The position numbers and the translations under genes are program-made. 64,000 nt of DNA from Nageia nagi (taxonomy: Eukaryota > Pinophyta), in NCBI GenBank assembly GCA_050084985.1, contig JBITNC010000001.1, positions 203,112,001 through 203,176,000 on the forward strand, read 5' to 3'. Below are positions 1 through 12,089 of this stretch, piece by piece. The notes beneath the pieces are model-generated. The model saw only the letters and a program-made list of their open reading frames with translations, was not told the origin of the DNA and did no database searches. Each line of letters opens with the position of its first letter. The first letter of the stretch is position 1.

Positions 1-1201
1 ACTACTCATTTATCAATAACCAAGTTATGTACTACAAAAATTTTATCTAATACAAGCATATCTTTATATGACCAAGCAAATAATTCAAAATAATCATGAA
101 AAGATTGAATCGACTCATTTTGCAAAGGTTCCTCAAGGAGCTTATCCATTTTCAATAATCACAGTGTCTCTTGAGAACCAATGTTGATCTCATATATCTC
201 TTAATTTAACCAAATTAATTTTTTATTCTAATGGTGTGGTAAATGGTAACTCTCCCAACCCTTTGATTTTATCCTCTATAAATTCACCAAAGCAAGCATG
301 CACATCTAGATAATGTTTATAAGTCCTCTTTTCATGCCTAGCTAGATATTCAATTCTAGCACCCATAGATTCTAAGAAATCAACATCATTATAAAATAAT
401 TATATAGCATGTATTTCATCTTCATCATATATTTCACATTAAATATCAAATCAATTTTGATCATCTCTTACCTATCCATACTCTTACATTAATAACAAAT
501 GACTAACCTGACCATTATGACCATCTTCATGATATGGAATGATGCAATATTTGTTTTCCTCCATGATTTTTATAAAGAGGACCATAAATGATATTTATGG
601 ATCCCAAAGGAGCATAGGCAATCCTTTTCTCAAGCCTCCTATAATTCATCCAAATATCTCTCTAGACTAATATTATTGATGTCTGTGATGTTGTATGAAC
701 CAAATCCAATATCCTTAAAATTGATTTTTTGTAATGCTTTTTTATAAATATGATCATTCTTAGCTAGGATAGCCTCATATTTCACATTATAAAAAATAAA
801 TATCTCAAGGAGAACATAATTTCACTACTTGGCTATCTGCTCATTTGCTTATACCTTATAAACATTTCCTTCAAAACAAAATTTGAAACATATATGGAAA
901 GTGGATGCTACTCATTCGATGTCATCTATCCAAGGTCTTCCAAGAATAAAATTAAAATAATTTTTCCATTTGTAATGTATAAGAGGGTTTGAATTACCTT
1001 GTTTCCCACTTTGATTGGAAGTGTGATGATTTTTGCACATTTCTTTGAAACACCATCAAACCCCTTAACTTTCATGGTAGTCTCTTCTCTTAGAGGTAAC
1101 AAATCTAGATCAAAATATGAAAGCAAGTGAGTGGTGGTAATATTAAAAGCTACCCCACCATATATTAATGATATTTTAACTATATTACTAAATATATTCA
1201 C
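1..1201 (-). pseudogene. Ty3/gypsy pol remnant: aspartic protease and pre-RT linker (Tat/Ogre type)
   Basis: This is the pol part of the element whose gag lies at 1560-2699. About 926-1201 reads as a retropepsin: a degenerate active-site stretch LIYGGVAFNI where the family has L-[IV]-D-[TS]-G-S-x-x-N-[IV], then MKVKGFDG and ITLPIKVGN. A frame change follows, then FNFILGRPWIDD, the typical end of plant gypsy protease. The catalytic Asp is replaced by Tyr. Near the left edge (about 1-190) one frame gives FELFAWSYKDMLVLD, the conserved linker before the gypsy reverse transcriptase (FAWSY-x-DMPGLD). The window ends before the RT palm. Several stops and frameshifts make it non-functional. The family call rests on these motifs. 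Confidence 0.82.
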
Positions 1202-1559
1202 TTTAATAAATAATGGTGGATGTAATTAGGTCACATCCTTACTAGGTCTTTCACTAGGGTGAAAAGTGATAACATCCCCTTTACTCCACATTTCTACTTT
1301 TTCTACAAAAGTAGTGATTGAGATGTTCCTATCGATCTGACTATTCTTGAAAATTTGATTCATCATTTCTCTATGAGATTATGAAATTTGAAGTAATTCA
1401 AACAAACTAGCCTTAGCGTGTGTGTTCTTGAGTTGCTTAATGAGGTCAAAACTTCTTGGATCTTTAGAAAGCTCTTTTTCACATGTGACAAGATTTGTTG
1501 CTGCTCTTGATCTTCCTCTTGTAAGTGATACACATACTTCTTCATGGAAAATTACATTG

Positions 1560-2699
1560 ACATGCTACTCTTCCTCTATATGTTTAACTTTGATAGGGCA
1601 AACATAGAATCCATCCTCTATAAGCCTTTGTATTTTATTTCTTATGCCTCCACAACCATTAGTGGGTTGCCCCTTGCTTTGATGATATTTGCACTACTTA
1701 TATTATTTATACCATGCTAGCCTCTTTGCTAATTCATATTTCTCTCTCTTAGGTAAAGGTTGTAATAATCCCTTTACCATTAGATATTTCAAGATAAACC
1801 TAGGAGGTATAGGAGACTTTATGAATTTCCTTTCTTTCTTTTCATCTACCTTTTTTACCACATGAATGGATTTATCTTTCTTTGGTGATTGTAGCTACTT
1901 ATCTTTGACCCTAGGTTTGTCATCATATTGATACTTCACAAGCCCTAATTTTACAAGGAGTTTTTATTTTTTTAATAGCTTATATGTCATATTATAAAAT
2001 GCTATATGTGTATAATCAATGACATAAGATTGTAAGAACAATATGATAGCATCCTTGAAAATATTATTTACATCTTTTTTAGTAAGCTTTGTTTTGATTT
2101 GTTGCCATGTCTTCTTGAATTATATAATAAAATTTTCAAGATTCTCATTACTACCTTACCTCATAGCACATAGATCCAAAACCATGACTTCATGCTTTAT
2201 ATTGTGTTTATACTATTCTAGAAATAAGTTACTCAATTCTTGAAATGGTGTAACTAACTTTTCAAGTAGATAATAGAACCATTCATGAGCCTCTCCTTCC
2301 AAACTATAAGGAGAGAATTTCACCTCTAATCTTGAATCCACATTGACTTTGAGCTACACTCATCTTTAATCCCTTGCAAATGTCTCCTGGGATCTCCTTC
2401 CCCATTGAAATTACAAACTTAGGATCTTTATAATCCAATGGTGGCATGCATAAATTGATCTCATCACATAGAGGACTACCAAACTCAATTGAATTATATG
2501 GATAAATTGATCGTCTTGATAATTGATTAATTTTTCTTTGCATACCCTCAATGGTAGCCTAAATGTTATCATTGTCACTTCCATCACCATGTTCAACTTC
2601 TTTGTTAGGTACTTCTTGTCCATCATGTTGAATATCTCTTAAGAGCTCATCAAGATCTCTTCTTGAAAGACTTCTCAAGAATAATCTTAACTGATCCAT
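1560..2699 (-). pseudogene. Ty3/gypsy gag remnant
   Basis: The best start is the ATG at 2699, opening MDQLRLFLRSLSRRDLDELL. The frame runs about 130 codons with one in-frame stop, through SIYPYNSIEFGSPLCDEINL and MPPLDYKDPKF. It then shifts to FNGEGDPRRHLQGIKDECSS, matching the F-x-G-x-x-DP-x-x-H core of plant gypsy gag. The zinc-knuckle region near 1640-1720 reads CKYHQSKGQPTNGCGGIRNK followed by IQRLIEDGF, the usual C-x2-H ... C then KIQ-LI-DG signature, with gaps. It is followed in the same orientation by the protease. Gag would form the retrotransposon particle. Frameshifts and stops mean it is dead. Confidence 0.82.
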
Positions 2700-2738
2700 G
2701 TCTAAAATAACTCACAAAACTATTTATTAGTTATAACT

Positions 2739-2754
2739 AAAACCCTAGGGTTTT
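2739..2754. other. 16-bp perfect palindrome with a telo-box-like core on both strands
   Basis: AAAACCCTAGGGTTTT lies between the putative primer binding site and the gag start of the minus-strand gypsy element. AAACCCTA resembles the plant telo-box. Any regulatory role is inference. Confidence 0.5.
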
Positions 2755-2771
2755 ATCACAACTACTTATGT

Positions 2772-2789
2772 TTCACATTAGGTTCACCA
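2772..2789 (-). promoter_or_regulatory. Putative primer binding site of minus-strand gypsy element
   Basis: TGGTGAACCTAATGTGAA begins three bases inside the proposed LTR end (reading minus strand ...AACA TTT TGGTGAACC) and about 75 bp before the gag ATG. This is the expected position and first three bases for a tRNA primer site. The tRNA was not identified. Confidence 0.5.
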
Positions 2790-2792
2790 AAA

Positions 2793-3693
2793 TGTTTACA
2801 AATAAAAGTGTATTCGAGAATGCAAATAACTAAAATATCTATAGTCTCTAAAGATACATATATCTATTTGTAAATTCTAAGATAACAGATAGCAATTTAT
2901 AACAAGACAAGCTAATATAGAAGATAAAAAATAATTGGAATTGAAATGACATTACCAAACAAGATTGAATTTATGTACTTACTTTACAAAGCATACCTAA
3001 TATGCATGAATGGAATATACTAACAAAGCCTCAACAATGAATGGAGTCTGCACTCAAAGTAGTGAAGTAATATTATCCAAAAAGAGGGCCAATAGTGGTC
3101 TATTGCATGCTCAAAAGGAGCATCAATAGTCTACTTTCATCTATAAGGAGCATCGATGGTATTTGTTAGATTGTAATCCATTTTGAACTGACTCTATGCT
3201 TCCACATGAACTCTCAATGGTCTCAATTTGATACTTAGATAAACTTAGAAGTGTCAATATGCTCGCATAAGGAAGTACAGAAACCTAGCCTTAAATGGTG
3301 GTGTTAAGAGACACCTAAAGAATTGCCATCATCAAGACTAGATATGGAGTCATGTATCTCCTTACTATGAACTTACTATTAGATTCCTCTTTATATAGAT
3401 AATAATATGACCTACTCCTTAGGTCAACATGTACCTACATAAACAAGAATATAGTAATTTGATGATATATATTGATCATATCCAAAATATCATAAATATT
3501 CTTGAACTAGACATATAAGTGTGGGCACATACTTCCTAATGTATTAAATTATGCATAAATTAATTTTATGTGATAACACTATACATTTCATTCAATCAAG
3601 GTCATGGCATGCAATATCAAAGAAATTATAATCAAACTTATCAAGATTTAATAAATCTTAAAAATATGTAATTTAAAATATTTATCATTAACA
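2793..3693 (-). repeat. 5' LTR of minus-strand gypsy element
   Basis: On the minus strand the segment starts TGTTAATGATAAA and ends TTTGTAAACA, so it has TG...CA ends, about 901 bp. A clear TATA box (TATATAAAG) lies about 300 bp inside, and a PBS-like sequence and gag follow. The bases just upstream of the TG read GTGGAGAGG, polypurine in character as before a 3' LTR, which could mean that another element copy once lay upstream. No second LTR copy is visible, so the ends are inferred from motifs only. Confidence 0.55.
3389..3397 (-). promoter_or_regulatory. TATA box inside LTR
   Basis: TATATAAAG on the minus strand sits in the middle of the proposed LTR, about 690 bp upstream of the gag ATG, where a U3 promoter is expected. 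Confidence 0.5.
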
Positions 3694-4536
3694 CCTCTCC
3701 ACAAAAAATGGATCCATTTCAAAAAGCTCAAAATATGAAAAGTACACAAAATTTTGGATAAAATCAACAAAGTTTTCCATAATCTTTCTTTGATATTTCA
3801 AGTGCACTACAATATTCAAATTTAAATTCATATGGTGTATCTTATTATTCATATCAGAATATATCATAAAGTTTGAAAGCTCAAAAAAATATTGATACAT
3901 TACATAAGCTTATGGTATAATTATACAAAGAAGCTCATCTTCAAGTACAAGTTAAGGATACACAACAAGCTCCATTGTAAAATCCAACTAGTGTAAAAAT
4001 ATATAAAAATCATGTGAGGAAAAAACAACAATAACAAAAAGCACCAAATCTTATTACTTTGGAAAAATCTCCATCAAAAATATTGCAAAGAGTACTTAAG
4101 CAAATCTCATAACATTGCCCCACATTAAGCACAACACATATGCTTCAAAAAGACCTTGGTACAAATAAGATAAATTTTGTGACTATTATATGATCAAAGG
4201 GCATAGTACCAATGGATGTACGAGATTGAAATAAGTTATCTATGAACTTGTTGGCAATAAATAAATAAAAGTTGAGTATAGACATATGGCGTTATCATAT
4301 TAAAAAATGTGGGATTCAATAGTAGACCTTGCTTCTCTTTTGTGATTATCCATTAGTGGATATTTTGAGGTAGGATAAAGTCATTCATATCACACATTAT
4401 ATGTGATATTTCCATAGTCATTGTATCATATTGTTGCACATACCTCATTGTATATATCCATTATGTATCCATTTTATATAGTCATTGTATCCCTTATTAT
4501 CATTATGTATAATCATGGTATTTTCCTTCAGGTGTC
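3694..4536. other. Non-coding AT-rich stretch
   Basis: The only open frame is a 70-codon minus-strand run (3688-3900) ending MDPFFVERC right at the LTR start. It could be the C-terminal tail of an upstream internal region, but I cannot assign it. Otherwise nothing recognisable. Confidence 0.4.
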
Positions 4537-4584
<48 letters not shown>

Positions 4585-4604
4585 TGTGTGTATGTATGTA
4601 TGTA
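4537..4604. repeat. Compound microsatellite (TA)n-(TATG)n
   Basis: About 10 TA units run into about 12 TATG/TGTG units, visible directly in the sequence. Confidence 0.97.
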
Positions 4605-4680
4605 AAAAATAAATAACATAAAAAGAAAAAAGAGAGATACTTTTGTATATTAACTAAAAAAAATATTTAGATCAATAAAA

Positions 4681-4951
4681 ACTTATAAATGAACAAATGA
4701 TATTTTGCTAACTACACCTTGTTCATCCATCTTCTATTATTTGAGAGGCAAATTATTAATTATCTCCAATTAAGATCAATCACACCCTATCCTAGGATAT
4801 TGAACTTATAAATATTTTGATGAAAAAAAACTTATAAATGAATAATTATTTTTTGCTAAGTACACCTTGTTCATCCATCTTCTATTATTGGAGAGGTGAA
4901 GTATTAATCATCTCCAATCAAGATCAATCACACCTTATCCTAATATATTGA
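4681..4951. repeat. Imperfect tandem duplication, period 149 bp
   Basis: Two ~122-bp copies (4681-4803 and 4830-4951) share CACCTTGTTCATCCATCTTC and GATCAATCACACC with scattered changes, separated by 26 bp. A third, much weaker relative containing CTTTGTTCATCCAT and CATTATTTGAG lies near 5767-5800. Confidence 0.9.
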
Positions 4952-5010
4952 AGGCATATCATAGCCATAGGCTTTAGCATTATCATTGAGCATAATCCTT
5001 TGCTTTACAT

Positions 5011-5284
5011 TTAACATGAGGTAAGGGTTATTCTAGTATTGTGATCATAACATGATCTTTATCCTCCTTAAAATTCATTCAACATGGGGTAAGGGGAGCA
5101 TTTCTTTATGATTAATTCAACATGGGGTAAAGAATTAACTATCCTACATAATTATCTTAAGCATAATCCCTTATGAACCATTCAACATGGGGTAATGATA
5201 TCCTTAGCATTGTTATATTTATGATCTATTGAATATGGGGTAAAGTTATTATCTTGCTTTACTTTCCATAATTTGGGGCAAAGT
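5011..5284. repeat. Cluster of a short dispersed motif (A)TTCAACATGGGGTAA
   Basis: Six copies occur in about 270 bp, at about 5011, 5079, 5117, 5181, 5229 and 5269. The first and last are more diverged. Spacing is irregular (about 38-70 bp) and the DNA between the copies does not align, so this is not a simple tandem repeat. Confidence 0.75.
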
Positions 5285-8200
5285 CAACATTATCATGATC
5301 ACATCCTTGAGCTATAACATATTATAATATAACTAGTTCATGTATTACCATAAGTTGAAATATCTAATATTGATCTTATATTTTAGATAATTTCATACTT
5401 GTCTACCAATATTTTGGTATGTTGCATACCTACATTCATAATCCATTCTTTGTTAGCAAAACATCATTGAACATTACCATATAAACATTGATAAAAATTA
5501 AAATATCTTCACAATGTATAAAAACTAAAATATTTTTAAAACTTATAAAAATATCAAAATCAAAAGTTTACAATTTGTAAAAAGTTCAAATTCAAAACTT
5601 AAAAAATTATAAAGAAATCACAATTTCTAAAAGCTCAAATTCAAAATTTTAAAAAGCTCAAAATCTCAAAATTTCAAAAAGTGAAAATCTAAAAATCTAA
5701 AAATTTCAAAATTTGCTTATCTCTCAAATAGCATACTTTCTGAGTCAATTGATTATTTTAAAACTTCACTTTGTTCATCCATAAAACCATTATTTGAGTG
5801 GGAATTAATTTACACATATCTTACATGAATCAATACCTAAATATTACAACTTATGTATACATAGAAAATCATATATGTTGGCTCAAAATCATAACAAAAT
5901 TTTACTTGTTTCTAAACATCATAAAATTGGTAGATATATGCATCCATGCATACTAGGGTTTCACACCCATAGCACATAATACATTGGGAATAAATGCTAC
6001 TATTTCCATACTTGCACACACTAGTTTTGATTTACAGCATATGATTTGTTTCATGTTGCTATAAATTAATTCATATCTTGCATTGATTCATGATCAGGAT
6101 ATAATTTACACTTGTTTCTCAACATTGCCTAAGTATACATGCTTACATACATAACTACATACTCATATAACAAAACATCATTGTAATATTGGGTAGTTTT
6201 ATGAGCCTACAAGCATATACACCTATACTATGGAAAGTTTGTTCATAATACACACACAAAAAGTTCCAAATTTTAAATTTTGAATTCAAAAGTATAAAGT
6301 TCCAATTGCCAAATGCAAAAAAAATTTATTCAAAATATGTAAAGTTTTATTTTAAAATTTTAAAAATTCTAAAAAGTGTGTTCAAAGGTAAAATTATTCA
6401 AATTTATTTAAAATTTGAATGCAAAATTATTCAAAAGTGAAAACTAATTGATTTCAAAATTGTTCAAACACAAAAAAGTTCAAATTTTCAAAGTTTTTAA
6501 TAAGAGTGCATAGTTGTTAGTAAGACTATGTGCTTACTCCATTATGAATGCTTTGCATAGGTTTGATGTATACAATCCTAAAATACTATATAAGTGGTTC
6601 AAAATTCCAACTCCATAAACACATTATTTAGGGTTTGAATTGTAGTAAAGTACATTAAAATTACTATTCATATGTGTTCTAAATTTTATGCTATTTTCCA
6701 TAATGAATGTATTATTTTAGAGTTTGAATCTATCAAAAGTGCATTCATATTACTTAATTGAAATATTCAAAATAGTTAAAAGTTTCAAATTTTCAAAATG
6801 ATTTTTTAAACTAACATCCAGCTATCTACACTTGTTGAACTAAGTCCTTTGTGCATAAGACCTAGTCCAATAGGGATAAAATGCAGATATTGAAAAATAG
6901 CACTTTTTGAATAGATGAATTTTATTGCATTGAAATTATTAATTCATTATTTTGATTTATTCCTAATGTATAATTATGTAAAATAAAATATTTAAATATG
7001 CAAAAGTAGATAAATTAGCTTAAACTCAAAAAAGGTACAAAAGTGGGTATCTAGTTATATTCACTTAAGTTATCAATGAGGTATATAACTCGATGAAAAA
7101 TTATAATTTATCACTCCTAAATCATTATTTCAATTGCATATTTATGATTTATTCTCCTAAAATTTGCTCCAGTATTGTATGCTAGAGTTTTAAATCTATG
7201 AAGGATAAAGGGTTTCAACTAAACATTTTCATAAAATCTCTCAAAGCTTGGTTCTAAACATACAATATGATATTTCCATGGTGAATTTATGTTTGTATTG
7301 ATCTATTATTTCATACATTTTGTATAATCAAGGTTTTATATGATTGAAGACACTTCAACCATGGAAAGCTTGGGATGATCCACCTTTGTATCCTCAAATA
7401 GACTTGTGTGCATTTTAGTAATTTAGATAGGTGAAATTCATGTTAAATTTCATTTACACCATAGAAAACTAAATTTAAATTCATATAATCATTAGCAAAT
7501 GGTTTAAGCTTACATTTGATCTTGTGGGTATCGTTGAATCTCATAGATCCAATGATCTTTAAATATCTTTCAATTTCATAGGTTTGGATTTTTTATAGGG
7601 TTTAAACTACTAGATCTTACATTTATCCATCAAAACATGTAAATATACACCTAAAATTACCAATTACATATTGCAAACCATAAATTAAACATCTAGGCCT
7701 AAGCATTATATATTTCTATTCTCTTTATTGATTTGGTGAGTAGGGGCTTCATATTGCCATTTTGAGTGAGGAAAATCATTCCAAGCTCATTTACATACCT
7801 TAAGAGGCTTAATTTGGAGTTCCCCCTACCTACATTAGATGCATTTAGGCCTCCTTTACATTATTGCAAAATTTTGAATAATTGTTTACAAATTTAGCCA
7901 TATTGTTACTATAATTCTTGTCTAATTCTAATTAAGTGAAGTATAGTTATGTACACTTGAAGTTTATGTGTGAATATAACTTATTTATGTATTTTAGTAC
8001 ATAATAGCATAAATTTTGGGCTAAATTGAATGGTTAATATTTTATGTAGAGAAAGATATAAATATATAATACTAGTTTTTAAAACACTCAAATATTATGG
8101 TTTTATAAGAAAAAAAAAATGGATTATTATCAATTTTAACACTCCTTGTTCAAGTGTGACTAGTTGAATATTCATATAAAGAATTAATATAAAAATGATA

Positions 8201-8480
8201 AATTGAATTCACATTGGTCAATATAAAAAAATGACTTAGTTGGGATATATTAGAAAATAATCCATTTATCTTAACATCATAATCTAAATAAATATTCTAG
8301 GTGTAATATCTAGTTGATACTAGCTGGTATATGATTATCACATTGCCTTTAAGAGGAATCAAGGATATTAAAGCATATAATGTAAAACTTAGACAATACT
8401 TCACCAAATATGAGACTTATAATATGAAAATGAAAATGATAATAACATTCAATATGTCCATCGAGAATGTGAGGGTACAT
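5285..8480. other. Non-coding, low-complexity A/T-rich stretch
   Basis: No gene is supported. 5480-5720, 6240-6500 and 6730-6810 are biased towards A-rich words such as CAAAATTT and AAAAGTTCAAA. The rest is undistinguished, stop-rich intergenic DNA. Confidence 0.6.
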
Positions 8481-8537
8481 GATTAGAACCATGATCTAGA
8501 GGGTTTAGGTTGCTTATATATAATAGAGAGGAAAATA

Positions 8538-8831
8538 ATGAAAAATATGACAATATATGTTTCATTATGTTGTTTTCCAAAAATATACATAAAATTATCC
8601 ATGGTTAATAAATTATATAATATTAAAATAAAACATGGATGGTCTAATAATATTTTTGGTGAATTACATGAGTTGTTGAAAGATATGCTCCCAATCAATA
8701 ATATAATTTTAGAGTCTAAATATGTAGTGAAGAAAATAATGGAGGCATTGGGATTATATTATGTAATTATACATACATGTATCAATGATTGTGTTTTGTA
8801 TTGGAAAGATAATGAAAAGGAGGAATATTAA
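8538..8831 (+). pseudogene. CACTA (En/Spm) TNP2 transposase, N-terminal fragment
   Basis: The 97-codon open frame reads KHGWSNNIFGELHELLKDML, then KKIMEALGLYYVIIHTCIND and CVLYWKDNEK. This is the characteristic TNP2 block (GWSN-x-SF-x-LL-LLK-x-x-P, then A-KKI--LGL-Y--I-AC-NDC-L-WKE). In family members it precedes a Cys-rich motif, here decayed to NEKEEY and a stop. The next TNP2 block follows at 9065 in another frame. TNP2 proteins catalyse DNA-level transposition of CACTA elements. This copy is a fragment, and I did not find the CACTA terminal inverted repeats. Confidence 0.85.
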
Positions 8832-9064
8832 CCAAAATATGGTACATCTTGATGAAAATTTATACTTATTTAGAAAATCCAATTGAAAATATTGATGCAA
8901 AGGTATTGAGGTATTGTATTCATTACATTGAGTTTATAAAGAATTTATAAGTGATTGTATTATATAATTAGCTTAGTTTATTTATTTATTTAAATATTAA
9001 TAGATGTAGGTTAAGTCATTTGCTTTATTCATATAGCTTTGTAAAGGTTGTAAAGAATATTATA

Positions 9065-9580
9065 AGGTGGAATTCCCCACACAAGAGTCAAGATGATAAC
9101 ATGTGATATCCAATTGAACCCTTTACATGTAAAATGATAGATTGTTAGTGAAAAGATTTTATTAAATATCCATCTAGTGTACAACTTTCAATAAAAAATT
9201 ATGGGTTTAACAATTTTGATAATTTTAGTACTACTTATAGTTATTGGCCAATTATTTTTCTCACTTACAACCTCCCACCATCAATTTACATTGAGAGGAA
9301 ACATTCAATACTTACATTATCAATGCATATTACCATGTAATTGGTAATGATATTAATCTTTATCTGCTATTATTGGTTTATGGCTTCCATGAACTATGGA
9401 CTAAAGGAGTAGAAATGGATAATTTATTTTCAAATATTATATTTAATATTAAGGTAATAATGTTGTAGGTAATGCATGACTTTCTTCATATGATAACTTG
9501 TCAAGATGTGTTACAAATAGAAATAAAGCATATCTAATATTTGGAGAGAATGTACACCCCAAGAATCCCTAAAAATGTGA
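9065..9580 (+). pseudogene. CACTA TNP2 transposase, middle fragment
   Basis: In the frame starting at 9065 the sequence reads RWNSPHKSQDDNM, a stop, then YPIEPFTCKMIDC. After two more stops it continues VQLSIKNYGFNNFDNF and STTYSYWPIIFLTYNLPP. These match the TNP2 order MRWH...R-P-D---WK--D, LGL-SDGFNPF-N, S-WP---Y-LPP. After a frame change, NDINLYL...LVYGFHELWTKGVEMD corresponds to DI-VYL-PL--EL--LW--GV. Then YDNLSRCVTNRNKAYLIFGE corresponds to Y-NLSG--T-G--ACP-C. The order of blocks makes the assignment secure. Stops and two or more frameshifts make it a pseudogene. Confidence 0.88.
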
Positions 9581-10110
9581 GATAATAAGTCTAAAGTGGA
9601 TTAATACATAAAAATACCTTAGTTATGATAATATTGTATTATTTGAATGATAAATAAGATTAAGGATGTAAATTTCCTTTTTTCTTGTTCAATATATGAT
9701 GAAAAAGATTCTTTCTATATCTCTTGATCTTTGTTTACTTGCAAAATATATATCAAAAACCTAATGCAAACTAATGAGAGTATGGAGTATCCATTACTTT
9801 GTTACTTATAACTTTTCAGGATGTGTTGCAAATGAAAATAAAGCATGTCTAATATGTGGTAAGAATGTACATCTCAAGAATCCTTGAAAATATGAGATAA
9901 TTAGTCCCAAGTGGACTAACACCTCTAAATAACTAGTAGACTATTGACATGATAAAGAAGATTAGGGACATAAATATCCTTCTATCTTGTTTAAGATAAT
10001 ATTCCAAAGATACTTACTATGTCTCTTGATCTTTGTGTACCTATAAAATATATGTCAAAAACCTAATACAAAGTAGTGAGAGTAGGGGAATCTTCAACCT
10101 TGGTCACTTA
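9487..10110 (+). repeat. Tandem duplication (period about 302 bp) inside the TNP2 remnant
   Basis: The stretch beginning ACTTGTCAAGATGTGTTAC and including TCTCTTGATCTTTGT (9719 and 10022) and CAAAAACCTAAT recurs about 302 bp later with numerous substitutions. The first copy starts inside the NLS(G)-x-x-T coding block, so a coding segment and its 3' flank were duplicated together. Divergence of the copies implies an old event. Confidence 0.85.
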
Positions 10111-12060
10111 AGACCCCAAGGAAAATAAGAATGCTTTTACCCCAATATTGAGTGTAAGTAGAACCCCTACACCCTAATCAAATAGTGAAATGAATACAAA
10201 GATATGTGTAGAATTATTTATGCTGATATACCTAAATATATGATATGATTATGATCCTATATGCTTATTTTGATAATAAAAAAGTTATAAAACTGATAAA
10301 CATTATGATAGATAATGTAATGCTTCTTAATATATCCTAGGAATGTTAAAACACTTTACAAATGATGTATAGAAAGTAATATAATTAAGTTTCATGAACA
10401 AACTAGGATACCCACAAGATTAAATGAAAATATTATAATGCTAAATGATAATGGGTATGATATAATTTAAATAAATAAAAACTAGTATGATTCTAACTAT
10501 ATGTAATGTAATCCATGTGAAAACAAGAATGAAAATACCTCCAAGAGGTATGAAGGATACAATCTTACCATAAATTTCCTTTAAGATAGATGATGGATTT
10601 TTATGCTTCAATTATGATCTTTGAAGAAAAGAAATCAAATCCTTTAAACTCTCCAAGTAATGGATAGAATAAGTTATGAAAGAATGTGAATCAAGAGTAC
10701 TCATAATGTAGATTTAGGCTAGGTTGCTTAGGAGAATTCATGGTTAATTAGGGTTTGATAAGGCTTAATTGATCAAGTTCAAAATACTCAGTAATCATAA
10801 TGCTTAGAGTTTATTGAAATAAAAATGCTCAAGAGTGATTATAAAAATCATTAATTCCTTATTTAAATTTATCTTTAAACTTGATTTTACAAATAATTAT
10901 CCCAATATTGGTATTCTAATTACCAATCAATAGGTAAACTACAAGATCACTAGGTTGAGTAGAACATAATGATTTTAATAATTTTTGATAATATGATTTC
11001 AAATTTTAATTTTGATTAAATGGTAAATTATCATGATTATTAATTAATGTTATCTTTGATGTTATTTCCAATATTTGATCCTGATAAGATAAAATTTAAT
11101 TTTAGGATTCTATAGTTTTGACATAAGAAAAATTTAGCATAAAAGTAAAGTGTGTGATTATGATGTGTGTTTTTCATAATATGATCAGGATGATATGTTC
11201 AAAAACCTATTGAGTATCAACACAATCATTTCATGCTTTTTAAACAAATGATCTTGATATGATAAATATTTTGCATGGTTATATTTTCAATGATCTATTA
11301 CTCTTGGTTGTTATTTTAATGGGATTACCTCATCATGTTGCTAAGCTAACTTATGATATCATTTGGAAATCATTATAATTATTATAAATGGAGCCTAATT
11401 AATTTATCTAAGGAATAACATAGCTCTTTATTTTGTAATTGGCATGCACAAGACCAATCTACAAGAGTAATCAACAAGAAGAGGACCTATTAATGGGTAG
11501 GGGTCCAATCAACATGATATTTGAGCTAATTAATGTAGATGGCATAGTGGTGATTGATCTAAAAAACCTAATCAACTTGATAGGAACTTATTATTTCACC
11601 TTTTTTATTCTTAAATTTTGAGCTTGCATTATGTGGTGAATTTATTGGTTGTAAAATCACTCCAGTAAGGAGTAGAAAAATAGAAGGTATAAATCTATAT
11701 ATTAATTAGTAATTCAATAAAGAATTCATAAAATATTATTTAATTAGAATGGATTATGATTTACATACATGAGGAGGTTTATAGGAGAGTGAATCCTTTT
11801 TAAAAGAGAATGTTGTATTAAAGACAAATTCTTATAAACCAAAGAGGAAGGTAAAATGGTTTATTTTTTGGTTGTTTCTATTTGGTGGATTGGAGTGATT
11901 AATTTAAGGGATTAAATATTCTCCATGAATTTATCCCACATTAGGTGAACCACATTACATCTTATTCTTCTCTTATTTGTGTGATCGTATTACTTAATTT
12001 TCATTTGAGTTTAGAGTACATTAATTTCTCAACTCAATTTTAATACAGTGAATCCTAACA
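10111..12060. other. Mostly unassigned; right end is probably a copia 5' LTR
   Basis: No gene is supported in 10111-11400; the small open frame at 11439-11621 matches no family I know. The bases up to 12060 (ending TCCTAACA) directly precede a degenerate initiator-Met PBS and a copia gag, so the last few hundred bases are probably the 5' LTR. I could not fix its left end. Confidence 0.4.
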
Positions 12061-12078
12061 AGTGATATCAAAGATTTA
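12061..12078 (+). promoter_or_regulatory. Degenerate copia primer binding site
   Basis: AGTGATATCAAAGATT resembles the plant copia PBS TGGTATCAGAGC (complementary to initiator tRNA-Met). It follows a TAACA end and precedes gag. Confidence 0.6.
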
Positions 12079-12089
12079 TTATATTTGTT

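Noticed and set aside
4421-4612. 63-codon frame ending in a Met-Tyr-Val-Cys repeat
   Set aside because: The tail is the (TATG)n microsatellite read in frame; the rest has no family motif.
4681-4951. CRISPR-like or regulatory array
   Set aside because: Only two long copies with no short spacers; an ordinary tandem duplication.
11439-11621. 60-codon plus-strand frame as a small gene
   Set aside because: No recognisable motif, ordinary length for a chance frame, and it probably lies close to or within a copia LTR.
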